DNA from: Sporosarcina trichiuri | Lineage (GTDB): Bacteria; Bacillota; Bacilli; Bacillales_A; Planococcaceae | DNA: 64,000 bases | Direction of reading: 5' to 3' | NCBI RefSeq assembly: GCF_030406775.1 | Contig: NZ_CP129119.1 | Span: 62,001 to 126,000 of the forward strand | Shown here: positions 43,459 to 52,216 of the stretch, piece by piece | Position numbering within the stretch: the first letter of the stretch is position 1 | Layout of the letters: each line of letters opens with the position of its first letter | The notes under the pieces: model-generated | What the model was told of the DNA's origin: nothing | What the model saw: the letters and a program-made list of their open reading frames with translations, nothing else | Database searches by the model: none | Translations under genes and position numbers: made by a program

Positions 43459-44088
43459 TCAGATGGTGATCTGCGTGATGGCGTTCGACTCGGACAGGAC
43501 AGCGTCGACGTCCGTCTTGAAGGCCGAAATCCGCTCTTCCAGTTCGTCGATCCGTTTGCTGAGATGCAGCGGGTCGATGAGCACAAATTCGTTTCGCGCC
43601 AGGAACGCCTTCGTATGCAGCTCGACTTCCTCTTTTTTGGCATTCTCTTTCTTGCCCAGGATTTCAGCCAAATACGCCTCGAGCCGATGCGGCAGCGTAT
43701 CGTTCTCCATCGTGAGCCGATTCACAGCCTGACGCCGCTTCGCAGTCATCGCTGCCAGAAGGTCCTCCTCCAGCTGGATCGATGTCTTGCGTTCGATCGC
43801 TTTGGCGACCGTCATCGTTTCACCGCCGACTGTCACTTCCGTGGTGGCGTTCGACTGCACGATCGCTTCCTTCAGGCGGTTGCGCCGCTCGATGAGGGAG
43901 ACAGCTTTGTCGAACCCGCCCTGCAGGGTCTTCTCGAATTCCTCGATCGGGAGTCCGTTCACCTTTTCAGCGGATTTCCGATCCGTTGCGATGAATTCCG
44001 CATCCCGGACCGCTTTTTCGATCCGGTCGTTCAATGTCTTCAGTTCTGCCAGTGCTCTGTGGACCGACATCATCTGGGGTGCCGTCAT
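43459..44088 (-). CDS. Uncharacterised coiled-coil protein
   Basis: ATG 44088 follows GGAGGAGTAGCT on the minus strand and gives 209 residues. Nearly the whole protein is helical with long heptad-like stretches (LAELKTLNDRIEKAV, AVSLIERRNRLKEAIVQSN, KRIDELEERISAFKTDVD). Between residues 70 and 105 is a short beta hairpin (TTEVTVGGETMTVAKAIERK). The coiled-coil plus hairpin layout recalls small phage-like or cell-surface structural proteins, but I cannot name a family. It has no signal or membrane helix. There is no other phage-like gene nearby. Confidence 0.65.
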   Translation of the reverse strand: MTAPQMMSVHRALAELKTLNDRIEKAVRDAEFIATDRKSAEKVNGLPIEEFEKTLQGGFDKAVSLIERRNRLKEAIVQSNATTEVTVGGETMTVAKAIERKTSIQLEEDLLAAMTAKRRQAVNRLTMENDTLPHRLEAYLAEILGKKENAKKEEVELHTKAFLARNEFVLIDPLHLSKRIDELEERISAFKTDVDAVLSESNAITQITI

Positions 44089-44265
44089 AGCTACTCCTCC
44101 AATCACGATAACAACTAGTTTACCAGTTGTTGTGGGAATTTGACAAATTGCAGCTGAAGATTCTCCCGAGGAAAAAGACAATATGATTTCATGGTACGAT
44201 AGAGAAACGAAAATGGTATTGGTGATCCCGGTCGGTTCTCCGGATCACCTTCTGGAGGATTGTAC

Positions 44266-45405
44266 ATGAATGGGCTTACTCTGAAAAAACTGGTGCTCGG
44301 GCGACAGGCGGTCTGGCTGTACGCAGTGCTTGCGGTGCTGTTCGTCGGTTCGCTGTTTGCGGTGCACCATAACGAATCTCTGTACGACAGGCCGATCGGT
44401 CTGATCGTCAAGACGCACGACGCAGGTCGGGAAGCTGTCACGGACGAGCATGGCAACCGGGACACCCTCGTGACGCAGCAGCTCGTCGCAGAAGTGCGGA
44501 ATGGTGAGCACAAGGGTGAGTGGATCGCATTGAAAAACATCTACTCCCACTCGGGCGTCTATGACCAGCAATATGAAGTCGGGAACCGGGTGTTCCTGAC
44601 GATCGGCAAGGACCGGACGGCGGACGGGCTGCTGACCGGACAAGTGATCGATCTGAAACGGGATGGGTATGTCGTTCTCATCGCGTGGCTGTTCGTGCTC
44701 ATTTTGCTTGCGATCGGCCGCCGGAAAGGGATGCTCGCCCTCGTCAGTTTTGCGGCGAATGTCCTCATCTTGACGGTGGCCCTGGAACTGTACACCGATC
44801 ATTTCCCGAAAGGTCTGCTGATCATCGCCGGCGTCTGTGCTGTGCTGTTCACTGTCGTGTCGCTGCTGCTGGTGAGCGGATTCAATGAAAAGACCTATGC
44901 GGCCATCATCGCTACCTTGATCGCGACCGCGATATCGCTCGCTATCGCGGCCGCCGTCATCTGGCTGATGGACGGTAAGGGGCTCCGATATGAAGAGATG
45001 CAATTCCTGACACGTCCATATAGGACCGTATTCTTCGCAGGTCTGTTCATTGGCTCGCTCGGGGCGATCATGGATACGGCAATCACGATTTCGTCGTCGC
45101 TGTTCGCGCTGCAGCACCGTAATCCGGATATCCCGATGCATGAACTGAAGATGTCAGGACTGGATATCGGGAAAGACATCATGGGCACGATCACAAGCAT
45201 CCTGTTCTTTGCGTATCTGACCGGTTCACTGCCGATGCTCCTGCTGTACTTGCGGAATGCATCCTCTCTGAGTTTCGCACTGCCGATGAACCTGTCGCTT
45301 GAAGTCGCACGGGCGCTGACTGGCGGCATCGGTATCGTCCTGTCCATTCCAATCACCCTTTACACGGTCCTGTACTTCATCCGAAGAAGGAGGGCGGCGC
45401 TGTGA
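44266..45405 (+). CDS. YibE/F-family membrane protein (first of pair)
   Basis: ATG 44266 behind TCTGGAGGATTGTAC gives 379 residues. There is an N-terminal helix (17-35), an external domain to about residue 130, and then six or more membrane helices. YibE/F features include GLFIGSLGAIMDTAITISSS, followed by HELKMSGLDIGKDIMGTITS. The family has no firm role; members may be transporters or channels. The next gene is a second YibE/F protein whose GTG start overlaps its stop by four bases, so the two likely form a heteromeric complex. Confidence 0.88.
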   Translation: MNGLTLKKLVLGRQAVWLYAVLAVLFVGSLFAVHHNESLYDRPIGLIVKTHDAGREAVTDEHGNRDTLVTQQLVAEVRNGEHKGEWIALKNIYSHSGVYDQQYEVGNRVFLTIGKDRTADGLLTGQVIDLKRDGYVVLIAWLFVLILLAIGRRKGMLALVSFAANVLILTVALELYTDHFPKGLLIIAGVCAVLFTVVSLLLVSGFNEKTYAAIIATLIATAISLAIAAAVIWLMDGKGLRYEEMQFLTRPYRTVFFAGLFIGSLGAIMDTAITISSSLFALQHRNPDIPMHELKMSGLDIGKDIMGTITSILFFAYLTGSLPMLLLYLRNASSLSFALPMNLSLEVARALTGGIGIVLSIPITLYTVLYFIRRRRAAL

Positions 45406-46163
45406 ATGTCATCATACTTCTTGGGGCGGTTCTGCTGCTGGTCATGGTGTGGGTCGGCGGATCGAGCGGATTGCGGTCGTTCTTCGCTCTGTTCCTGAAT
45501 TTCGGCGTGCTGTTCTTCATGCTGTTCTTCATGACGAATCCGTCTGTCAATCCGATCATCATCACATTTATCGCAAGCATCCTCGTCTGCTGCATCGGCT
45601 TGTTTTACATCAATCAGGTGAACAGCAAAACGGTGATCGCATTCATCTCAACGATGCTCGTCATCAGTGTCCTGCTGCTGTTCATCGTCTACCTGTCAGA
45701 AGCGCTGATGATCCAGGGCTTCGGTGAGGAGGAGGCCGATTCCCTGAGTGGCTTCTCCTTATATGTCGGCGTCGACTTCGTGAAGATCGGAGCGTCCGTC
45801 GTGATCATCAGTACGATCGGAGCGATTCTCGACGTCGCGATTTCGATCACGTCGACCATGCAGGAGATGCACCGGCGCAATCCGCTCATGAGCCGCGATG
45901 AATTGGCGGCTTCCGGAATGGAAGTCGGCCGGGATATTCTTGGGACGGATACAAATACGCTATTCTTCGCGTTCTTTGGCGGCTATCTCGGCCTGCTCAT
46001 CTGGTTCAAGGATCTGCAGTACAACCTCGGGGAGATCGTCAATGCGAAAGTGTTCAGCTCGGAGGTGCTGCTCGTCTTCAGCGCGGGGATCGGTGTCGCG
46101 CTCGTGATTCCGGTTTCGTCCTGGATGAGTGCTGCGTATCTCGTTAGGAAGTCCGGAAAGTGA
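45402..46163 (+). CDS. YibE/F-family membrane protein (second of pair)
   Basis: GTG 45402 overlaps the previous stop (GTGA). The 253 residues form about seven membrane helices without the external domain of the partner. Signature segments are VIISTIGAILDVAISITSTM and ELAASGMEVGRDILGTDTNT, the same pattern as in the first protein, and they end in GVALVIPVSSWMSAAYL. The pair looks like an ancient duplication now working together. Confidence 0.88.
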   Translation: MNVIILLGAVLLLVMVWVGGSSGLRSFFALFLNFGVLFFMLFFMTNPSVNPIIITFIASILVCCIGLFYINQVNSKTVIAFISTMLVISVLLLFIVYLSEALMIQGFGEEEADSLSGFSLYVGVDFVKIGASVVIISTIGAILDVAISITSTMQEMHRRNPLMSRDELAASGMEVGRDILGTDTNTLFFAFFGGYLGLLIWFKDLQYNLGEIVNAKVFSSEVLLVFSAGIGVALVIPVSSWMSAAYLVRKSGK

Positions 46164-46281
46164 ACTCGTATTATGGAGCGGAACCCTGTGGCAGACCATT
46201 TGCCGCGGGGATTTCTATGTCTCGCCTTATTCACCGAATTGTATGGTAGGATGGAAGGAAACTGAGGGAATGGGGAACAGT

Positions 46282-46833
46282 ATGTACAGAGATGAAGAAT
46301 TGGTGATCCGGCCGATCGAGCAGCGGGATCTGCCGCGGTTATGGGAATTGATCTACAAAGAAGAATCGCCGGAGTGGAAGCAGTGGGATGCGCCTTACTT
46401 TCCTCATCATGCAAAGCCTCTCGGTGAATTCATGGAGACAGCACCCGGCTGGGTCGGCTGCGAGGAGATGTGGGTGATCGAGGCAGAGGGAGTCGTCTGG
46501 GGAATCGTGTCCTATTATTTTGAGGACACCACACAAATCTGGCTGGAGACAGGCATCGCCATCCATGAAGGAAGTAATTGGAACAAAGGAGTCGGAACGA
46601 GGGCATTGACGATGTGGATCGCTCATATTTTCACGACACTGCCGGTGCCTCGTGTAGGCCTGACGACATGGTCCGGCAATCACCGGATGATGCGGGTCGG
46701 CGAGAAACTCGGCATGCAGCTCGAAGGGCGCATGCGGAATGTCCGGTTCCATGACGGGGCCTATTATGATTCGATCCGGATGGGCATCCTGCGGGAAGAG
46801 TGGGAAGCCGACTCTACGGAACGTTTGTTGTGA
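46282..46833 (+). CDS. GNAT acetyltransferase (RimJ/RimL type)
   Basis: ATG 46282 (GGGGAACAGT before it) is taken; ATG 46270 is in frame. The 183-residue protein has the RimJ/RimL pattern: LVIRPIEQRDLPRLWELIYK at the start, a GIAIHEGSNWNKGVGTRALTMW acetyl-CoA loop in family terms (N-K-G-V-G-T), and GLTTWSGNHRMMRVGEKLGMQLEGRMR at the end. Such enzymes acetylate N-terminal residues of ribosomal proteins or small molecules. Substrate unknown. Confidence 0.88.
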   Translation: MYRDEELVIRPIEQRDLPRLWELIYKEESPEWKQWDAPYFPHHAKPLGEFMETAPGWVGCEEMWVIEAEGVVWGIVSYYFEDTTQIWLETGIAIHEGSNWNKGVGTRALTMWIAHIFTTLPVPRVGLTTWSGNHRMMRVGEKLGMQLEGRMRNVRFHDGAYYDSIRMGILREEWEADSTERLL

Positions 46834-46885
46834 AGAGGACTGTCTGCGGTGTACGATAAGTTCATCAGGAAGGGGACGATGAGAG

Positions 46886-47470
46886 ATGGATATGGAAAAG
46901 ACGGGCAGTATCATCCAGCAGATGCGCAGGGAAAAAGGATGGACACAGAAAGACCTGGCGGATCGGCTGCAGGTGTCCGACCGCACCGTCTCCAAGTGGG
47001 AGCGGGGTGCAGGATATCCGGACGTGTCCTTGCTGCCTGAGCTGTCCTTCCTTCTTGGTGTGCACATCGAAGACATTCTGGCCGGCGGATTGGACGCCGG
47101 TGATCTCACAGGAGGCAATATGAAAAAATCAAACTATTTTGTATGTCCGTCGTGCGGTAATATTTCCGTATGCACGGGCAGTGCATCGGTGGCATGCTGC
47201 GGCCGGAAACTGGATCCGCTGACAGCCGGGAAAGCGGCAGGAGAGCACATGATGATCTGTGAAAAGATCGACGGGGAGTTATATGTCTCCAGTAATCACC
47301 CTATGTACAAAGACCATTCGATTTCATTTGTCGCATTCGCGACAGGAGACCAGATCCAAGTGTTCAAACAGTATCCGGAATGGGCGCTGCAAGCCAGAAT
47401 TGCAAACCGCCGGCACGGCATGTTATTGTCATTTTGTACAGAGCACGGTCTGTTTTACCAGAACGTTTAA
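46886..47470 (+). CDS. XRE-type regulator with C-terminal zinc-ribbon domain
   Basis: ATG 46886 (AGGGGACGATGAG upstream; ATG 46892 is an alternative) gives 194 residues. The first 65 residues are a lambda-repressor-like helix-turn-helix (GWTQKDLADRLQVSDRTVSKWERG). The C-terminal domain begins with FVCPSCGNISVCTGSASVACCGRKL, a Cys pattern (CPxCG...CC) that can bind zinc or iron, then a desulfoferrodoxin-like or carbonic beta part with a HGMLLSFCTEHGLF end. It may be a metal- or redox-sensing repressor. Target unknown. Confidence 0.82.
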   Translation: MDMEKTGSIIQQMRREKGWTQKDLADRLQVSDRTVSKWERGAGYPDVSLLPELSFLLGVHIEDILAGGLDAGDLTGGNMKKSNYFVCPSCGNISVCTGSASVACCGRKLDPLTAGKAAGEHMMICEKIDGELYVSSNHPMYKDHSISFVAFATGDQIQVFKQYPEWALQARIANRRHGMLLSFCTEHGLFYQNV

Positions 47471-47485
47471 CAGGGAGAGAATCTG

Positions 47486-47839
47486 ATGACGAAGCATAAG
47501 ATCTATACGATGCCGGTTGCGGACGTGTATCCATTATATATCGCGAAAGCGGAGCGAAAAGGCCGGACGAAGGAAGAGGTCGATACGATCATCCACTGGC
47601 TGACGGGCTTCACGGAGGAAGGATTCAGCAAAGTGCTTGCAGACAAAACCGATTTCGAGACTTTCTTCGAACAAGCCCCTGCACTGAACCCGGCCCGGCG
47701 CCTCGTGAAAGGCGTCATCTGCGGAGTGCGTGTGGAAGACATCGAAGAACCGGTCATGCAGGAGATCCGCTATATGGATAAGCTGATCGATGAATTGGCG
47801 AAAGGCAAGAAGATGGAGAAGATACTGAGGGAAGCTTGA
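47486..47839 (+). CDS. DUF2200 protein
   Basis: A 117-residue protein starting at ATG 47486 with CAGGGAGAGAATCTG upstream. It has the DUF2200 pattern: [38 protein letters not shown] in family terms, and [30 protein letters not shown]. This is a widespread small helical protein that acts on an unknown substrate; the Asp/Glu-containing hydrophobic segment may be the active part. It lies 15 bp after the XRE gene, so the two share a transcript. Confidence 0.88.
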   Translation: MTKHKIYTMPVADVYPLYIAKAERKGRTKEEVDTIIHWLTGFTEEGFSKVLADKTDFETFFEQAPALNPARRLVKGVICGVRVEDIEEPVMQEIRYMDKLIDELAKGKKMEKILREA

Positions 47840-47890
47840 ATGCTGCGGCTGAAGCTCCTGCAATCATAGGCGGTGAATGACCGGAATCAG

Positions 47891-48718
47891 TTAGGATTGC
47901 CGGAGTTTCCGGCCGCCTTTTTGCCGTGGGCGGACAGAGCGGTACCATTGGAGACAAAGGAAAAAGATAAGAATAGCGTCGATGGCATCGCCGCCATAAT
48001 ACATAACCAGTCCTCCGGCTTGGGCCTGTTCTGCCGGAACGCCGGCTGGCGGGTGTGCATAGATGAACTTCGACAGAATCGCATGACCTGCCAGAAAGAC
48101 TAGCAGTACGGCTGAACGTAACTGATAGGAGTGCGGATGGGGAGACGGGTCGACATAGAGCATGGATACCGTGAACACATATCCCGCTGCGAATACATGG
48201 AAATGGATAAGCAAGTAAAGGGACGGGTATGTGTGCATCAGTGAATAAAGATCACTAGTATAGAGCAGCCACAGACCTCCCAAGTTGAGGATGGCTGCCG
48301 TGACAGGATGTGTCATCAGTCGGGAAAACCGGCATTTCAGCAGACGGGTGAGCCTGCGTGCCGCTTCCGTGGGAAGAGTCCGCAGCATGAGAGTCATGGG
48401 AGCCGCCAGCACAAGGAGCAAAGGAGATAGCATCCCCAGGAAGAGGTGGCCGACCATATGCGCAGTGAAGTCGGTATGAGCCCGGTCAGCGACAGGCCCT
48501 GCAACTGACAGCCATGCAAAAAGAACTCCTGCAATCCAGTAAATCACACGGGAGACCGGCCACCTCCTGTAATGTCGGCCCGTCTGTTTTGCGGCGACAA
48601 TATAGAGAATGATGGCTGTTGCGAACAGCAGGGCCAGAAGAGGTTGAGAAAAGCCGCCCAGCGTAACAGCCGGATCGCCTGAAGCCGGAAGATGGTGAAC
48701 AAGATGGTCATTCTTCAT
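47891..48718 (-). CDS. CtaG-type cytochrome c oxidase assembly membrane protein
   Basis: The 275-residue protein starts at ATG 48718 and has about seven membrane helices. The caa3_CtaG pattern is clear: HMVGHLFLGMLSPLLLVLAAP with paired His residues, LLIHFHVFAAGYVFT, and LAGHAILSKFIYAHP. Members insert copper into the CuB site of cytochrome oxidase or handle copper in the membrane. It is translated just after the DUF2243 gene, which it overlaps by 11 bases. No oxidase genes are in the window. Confidence 0.88.
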   Translation of the reverse strand: MKNDHLVHHLPASGDPAVTLGGFSQPLLALLFATAIILYIVAAKQTGRHYRRWPVSRVIYWIAGVLFAWLSVAGPVADRAHTDFTAHMVGHLFLGMLSPLLLVLAAPMTLMLRTLPTEAARRLTRLLKCRFSRLMTHPVTAAILNLGGLWLLYTSDLYSLMHTYPSLYLLIHFHVFAAGYVFTVSMLYVDPSPHPHSYQLRSAVLLVFLAGHAILSKFIYAHPPAGVPAEQAQAGGLVMYYGGDAIDAILIFFLCLQWYRSVRPRQKGGRKLRQS

Positions 48719-49205
48719 GGAGCGTGTCCTTTCGGGTGCGGTATGCCAGCAACAGACCAGCGACTATAAGAAGAACGGCAATCAGGTTCCATATCCAATC
48801 GTAGACGGCCAAGTTGTCGACATACCGGATTTGATGGAGGCGCATAAGTTTGTGCTGGACTGTGCCATCGTAGAGCTGAAACATCCCGCTTCCAAGAAGA
48901 ACCCCGCTCCACCATCTGGGAAGACGGAGGGCGCTGCGCCGCCGCAGGTCGGCAAAGATGAAAAGTCCGCCAATCGTTGCAAACCAGCTGAACGCATGGA
49001 ACAGCCCATCAGAGATCAAACCGACATCCGTGGTCGACTTATCGTAGAAATGATGCCAGCGCAGCAACTGGTGAAAAACGGTCTCATCGACAAAGGCGGC
49101 TGCTCCGACCCCGAACAGCAGACCGGACCACAGGTTGCGCGCAGCACACATGTCCCGTTGCCGGAGATTTTGAGGAAGACGGGTGTTTGAGTTATGGGAT
49201 ACCAA
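48708..49205 (-). CDS. DUF2243 membrane protein
   Basis: TTG 49205 is used because GAAGGAGCG lies eight bases upstream. The 165 residues have about four helices and the DUF2243 pattern: LFGVGAAAFVDETVFHQLLRWHHFYD and later GSGMFQLYDGTVQHKLMRLHQIRY, both with His residues that may bind copper or haem. DUF2243 proteins are often encoded with CtaG, as here. Function unknown; a role in oxidase assembly is a reasonable guess. Confidence 0.85.
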   Translation of the reverse strand: MVSHNSNTRLPQNLRQRDMCAARNLWSGLLFGVGAAAFVDETVFHQLLRWHHFYDKSTTDVGLISDGLFHAFSWFATIGGLFIFADLRRRSALRLPRWWSGVLLGSGMFQLYDGTVQHKLMRLHQIRYVDNLAVYDWIWNLIAVLLIVAGLLLAYRTRKDTLHEE

Positions 49206-49445
49206 AGTGATCGCTCCTTCGTCATGCTTATCATTCCTTGCCAATATGCCCGGCTGGAAATATTTTAATCAACACGTGGATTCTGTGCATCGCTGGCTGG
49301 GGGTGGAGGATGCTCACTGTAAGCCGACAAGGCAGGATAACCAAAAAACCTCCGGTGAGCGCAGCCTTGAACCTTTTGAACAGGTGGTCAGGAAAAAGTG
49401 TGATAGCATGAGGAGGATGAATTCTAAAGCGAGGGAGGTGAGAGG

Positions 49446-49685
49446 ATGTCTTCGGGAATTACAGCGCTGCTCATTCTGCTGGTGTTGTTCATCATGCTCA
49501 GAAACAAAGGGGACGGTGATATGAAGCCATTCACCTCCTTGGACCCCGAAGAGCGGAAACGGATCCAGGCGTATGCCCGGGAGACCCGCGAGACTGCCTC
49601 CGACATCGAGACAGTCAAAATTCTTCGGCAGGAGTTCGGGCTGACATTGCTGCAGGCAAAACAGGCGGTCGACTCGGTGAAGTGA
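49446..49685 (+). CDS. Membrane-anchored L7/L12-C-terminal-like protein
   Basis: ATG 49446 follows GAGGGAGGTGAGAGG. The 79-residue protein has an N-terminal helix (ITALLILLVLFIMLR), then a small domain ending with IETVKILRQEFGLTLLQAKQAVDSVK, which resembles the C-terminal domain of ribosomal protein L7/L12 (the LxEAKxxVD pattern). Proteins of this type are common in Bacilli but uncharacterised. Confidence 0.78.
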   Translation: MSSGITALLILLVLFIMLRNKGDGDMKPFTSLDPEERKRIQAYARETRETASDIETVKILRQEFGLTLLQAKQAVDSVK

Positions 49686-49710
49686 TAAAGTCGGTCATCT
49701 ATTGAAAACA

Positions 49711-49742
49711 AGAACGCACAGCGGCCGCCGTGCGTTTTTTTT
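49711..49742 (+). terminator. Terminator of the L7/L12-like gene
   Basis: AACGCAC pairs with GTGCGTT around AGCGGCCGCC; eight T's follow. Confidence 0.9.
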
Positions 49743-49902
49743 ATGTGTTCCTGACAATGTTTACGTACAGGTTTTCTCCGGTTCCATTGGTTTTGCTGTG
49801 GATCGGGAGGCTGTCCGGCTGGTTCATCAAAATGGGGACAGGCCGGTCACTCTGCGTTCTTCCTGTGTATTGGATGAGGCCTGGCGAGGAAGGATTTGTG
49901 AA

Positions 49903-50036
49903 GTTATGAGCGCTGGAGGGTGGTTTATGAGCGGAATTCTGGTTTTATGAGCACTATTGCAAGTTTATGAGCGAAGGGAGAGCTTTTATGAGCACTTTGT
50001 GCAGTTTATGAGCGGAACGCCAAGGTTTATGAGCAA
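49903..50036. repeat. Degenerate tandem repeat of TTATGAGC
   Basis: Seven copies of (T)TTATGAGC(G/A), spaced 18 to 23 bp, follow each other with different intervening bases. A further copy is near 56156, and AGTTACGAG and TTTATGATTA at about 56050-56130 look like decayed ones. Confidence 0.8.
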
Positions 50037-50112
50037 ACTGATCCTTCCGGCTGGCAGAGGAACTCAGTACGGACCAGCTCATCAAAGTATGTAAGAAAAA
50101 AATCGTTGACAA

Positions 50113-50127
50113 TCGTAATCATTACGG
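50113..50127. promoter_or_regulatory. Zur-type operator upstream of the L33 paralogue
   Basis: TCGTAATCATTACGG matches the Bacillus Zur consensus TCGTAATNATTACGA except for the last base. It is 46 bp before the rpmG start. Confidence 0.85.
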
Positions 50128-50172
50128 TTATCATCTAAAATCGTAGACATTGCAACTAAGGAGGTGTTCATA

Positions 50173-50322
50173 GTGAGAGTGAATATTACGCTGGCGTGCA
50201 CGGAAACAGGGGACCGTAATTACATAACGACGAAAAACAAGAGGACGAATCCTGAGCGGATTGAGCTGAAGAAGTATTGTCCGCGACTCCGCCGGGTGAC
50301 CTTGCACCGGGAGACTAAATAG
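50173..50322 (+). CDS. rpmG: Zinc-independent ribosomal protein L33 paralogue
   Basis: GTG 50173 lies behind AAGGAGGTGTTCATA and encodes 49 residues. The sequence [18 protein letters not shown] and later [17 protein letters not shown] is that of L33. Zinc-binding L33 has two CxxC pairs; here only one Cys of each pair remains (ACTE and YCPRL), so it should not bind zinc. In Bacillus, cysteine-poor L33 copies are induced by Zur under zinc starvation and replace the zinc-bound form, releasing zinc. A Zur-like box lies directly upstream. Confidence 0.93.
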   Translation: MRVNITLACTETGDRNYITTKNKRTNPERIELKKYCPRLRRVTLHRETK

Positions 50323-50371
50323 GGAGAATGAAGATCTTTAGTACCGATTAAAAATTTTAACATTTTTTAAA

Positions 50372-50386
50372 TCGTAATGATTACTA
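50372..50386. promoter_or_regulatory. Zur-type operator upstream of znuA
   Basis: TCGTAATGATTACTA matches TCGTAATNATTACGA at all but one position. It lies 66 bp before the znuA start and 50 bp after the L33 gene, so the two genes have their own boxes. Confidence 0.8.
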
Positions 50387-50452
50387 TTTGTTGATTATCA
50401 CTGCGAAAAAATTTAAGCAGGCATAACTAGCGGAAAGAGATAGGAGAGTTCG

Positions 50453-51559
50453 ATGAATAAAGTATGGATAGCTTTGACACTTGCAGCAGGAGCGGTCTTC
50501 CTCGGAGGCTGCCAGCAGGACGTTGAGAAACAGAAAGCGGCGGTTGATGAAGGTCATGAAGCGAAACTGTCGATCGTGACGAGTTTTTATCCGATGTATG
50601 AGTTCACGAAAGAAGTGGTGGGGGACAATGCCGATGTCACGATGCTGATTCCGGCATCCGTGGAACCGCATGACTGGGAGCCGGCGGCGAAAGATCTGAA
50701 GGAGATCCAGGACGCAGACGCACTGGTCTATAACAATGAAAATATGGAAACGTGGATCCATGATATTGAGGGGGCGGTCGGATCCTCCGTCGAACTGATC
50801 GACGCTTCGGAAGGGATCGAGCTGCTGCCATTCACCGGGGAAGCGCACGAGCATGAGTATGACGATCATGATCACGATAGAGATGCCCGGGAACATGAGG
50901 GAGAAGATCATGATCACGGTAGTGATGAACACAGCCATGAAGGCGAAGGTCATGAGCATGGAGAGGAAGCCGGCGCCCATGAAGGTGAGGCGCACGACCA
51001 TGAAGACGAAGATCATGAGCATGAAGGCCATCACCATGATTTCGATCCGCATCTCTGGCTGAGTCCTGCCCGGGCGATCACCGAAGTGGAAACGATCGCT
51101 GCCCGTCTCGGTGAAATTGATCCTGACCACAAAAGCGATTATGAGAAGAACAGAGATGAATTCGTGAAGAAATTGAAGGCGCTTGATAAGGAGTACCAAG
51201 AGACACTGTCTTCCGTCAGCAACAAAGAGATCATCACCCAGCACGCAGCTTTCGGGTACGTGGCAGCGGATTATGGTCTGACACAAGTTCCAATCGCCGG
51301 TCTGTCGCCTGACAATGAACCGAGTGCAAAAAAATTGAAAGAACTGAAAGAGTTCGCAGAGCATCATGATATCCATACGATCTTCTTCGAGGAGAACGCA
51401 TCATCGAAAGTCGCGGAGACACTGGCCGCGGAGCTGCAGGCGAAGACCGCCGTCCTCCATACTCTGGAAGGGCTCAGTGAAGACGAACAGAACAGCGGAG
51501 CGACCTATATCAGTGTCATGTCAGACAACCTGCATGTGCTGGCGAAAGCTCTCCGATAA
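50453..51559 (+). CDS. znuA: Zinc ABC transporter substrate-binding lipoprotein
   Basis: ATG 50453 with GATAGGAGAGTTCG upstream gives 368 residues. Lipobox LGGC ends the signal. The cluster A-I binding fold follows: SIVTSFYPMYEFTKEVVG at the start, SVEPHDWEPAAKDL holding the first His ligand, and later ITQHAAFGYVAADYG. A long stretch (about residues 125-200) is very rich in His, Glu and Asp (HEHEYDDHDHDR, DHEDEDHEHEGHHHD), the zinc-gathering loop of ZnuA/AdcA. It captures zinc outside the membrane. The next two genes encode the ATPase and permease. Confidence 0.95.
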   Translation: MNKVWIALTLAAGAVFLGGCQQDVEKQKAAVDEGHEAKLSIVTSFYPMYEFTKEVVGDNADVTMLIPASVEPHDWEPAAKDLKEIQDADALVYNNENMETWIHDIEGAVGSSVELIDASEGIELLPFTGEAHEHEYDDHDHDRDAREHEGEDHDHGSDEHSHEGEGHEHGEEAGAHEGEAHDHEDEDHEHEGHHHDFDPHLWLSPARAITEVETIAARLGEIDPDHKSDYEKNRDEFVKKLKALDKEYQETLSSVSNKEIITQHAAFGYVAADYGLTQVPIAGLSPDNEPSAKKLKELKEFAEHHDIHTIFFEENASSKVAETLAAELQAKTAVLHTLEGLSEDEQNSGATYISVMSDNLHVLAKALR

Positions 51560-51571
51560 AGGATGATAGCA

Positions 51572-52216
51572 ATGAGTACAGCAGCAATCGGGCTTCAGCA
51601 CGTGACGTTCGGGTATACGTCGGAGCCTGTCATGGATAATCTTTCGTTTTCCATACCATCCGGACAGTTCACCGTCATCACGGGGGAGAATGGGGCCGCA
51701 AAGACGACAGCCCTCAAGCTGCTCGGCGGTCTTCTCGTGCCATGGAGCGGTTCCCGGTTCGGCATGCGCCAGTCAGCGGTCAGTTATCTGCCGCAGGATG
51801 CCGCGGCCATCGAACCGGACTTTCCGAGCACCGTCCGGGAGTTCGTCCTGTCGGGTGTCTGGGACCGAAAGAAATGGTTTCAGCGCATCCGGAAAGAAGA
51901 CAAAGCCAAGGCCGCTGAAATGATCGGCCAATTCGGACTTTCGGAGCTGGCAGACCGGCCGATCGGCAGACTGTCAGGCGGTCAGCGGCAGAAAGCCTGC
52001 ACAGCGAGGGCTTTCATGGCTGCGCCGTCGATCCTGCTGTTGGACGAACCAACCTCGGGAATGGATGAAAAGACACGGAAACAGTTCTATCAGGTGCTGA
52101 AAGCGATGACGCCTGCCGTCACCATCGTCATGATCACCCATCACCTGGATGAGCTGCAGCCGTACCTCGACCGGATCCTTCAGATGGAAGAAGGTACCTG
52201 TATATGTTCGAATTAG
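51572..52216 (+). CDS. znuC: Zinc ABC transporter ATPase
   Basis: ATG 51572 is taken since AAAGGATG overlaps the ATG at 51563. The 214 residues have the ABC ATPase elements: Walker A GENGAAKTT (the Gly before Lys is Ala, as I recall for ZnuC/AdcC of Gram-positives), Q-loop near VSYLPQD, signature LSGGQRQK, and Walker B SILLLDEPTSGMD. It powers the permease encoded by the next gene, which it overlaps by 13 bases. Confidence 0.92.
   Translation: MSTAAIGLQHVTFGYTSEPVMDNLSFSIPSGQFTVITGENGAAKTTALKLLGGLLVPWSGSRFGMRQSAVSYLPQDAAAIEPDFPSTVREFVLSGVWDRKKWFQRIRKEDKAKAAEMIGQFGLSELADRPIGRLSGGQRQKACTARAFMAAPSILLLDEPTSGMDEKTRKQFYQVLKAMTPAVTIVMITHHLDELQPYLDRILQMEEGTCICSN

Larger units (their letters stand above)
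49686..50172. other. Intergenic region: terminator, TTATGAGC repeats, Zur box
   Basis: No gene is recognised in 487 bases. It holds the terminator at 49711-49742, a run of seven TTATGAGC units at 49903-50036 and a Zur-like box at 50113-50127. Confidence 0.85.

Noticed and set aside
44223..44250. Hairpin GGTGATCC/GGATCACC upstream of the YibE/F pair as a terminator or riboswitch
   Set aside because: There is no T run, and no conserved riboswitch block was recognised. It may be an ordinary leader stem.
50384..51376. 330-codon minus-strand frame opposite znuA, with hydrophobic Met/Ile/Val runs
   Set aside because: The runs come from reading His/Asp codons of the zinc-binding loop in reverse; znuA has the signal, the operon and the motifs.
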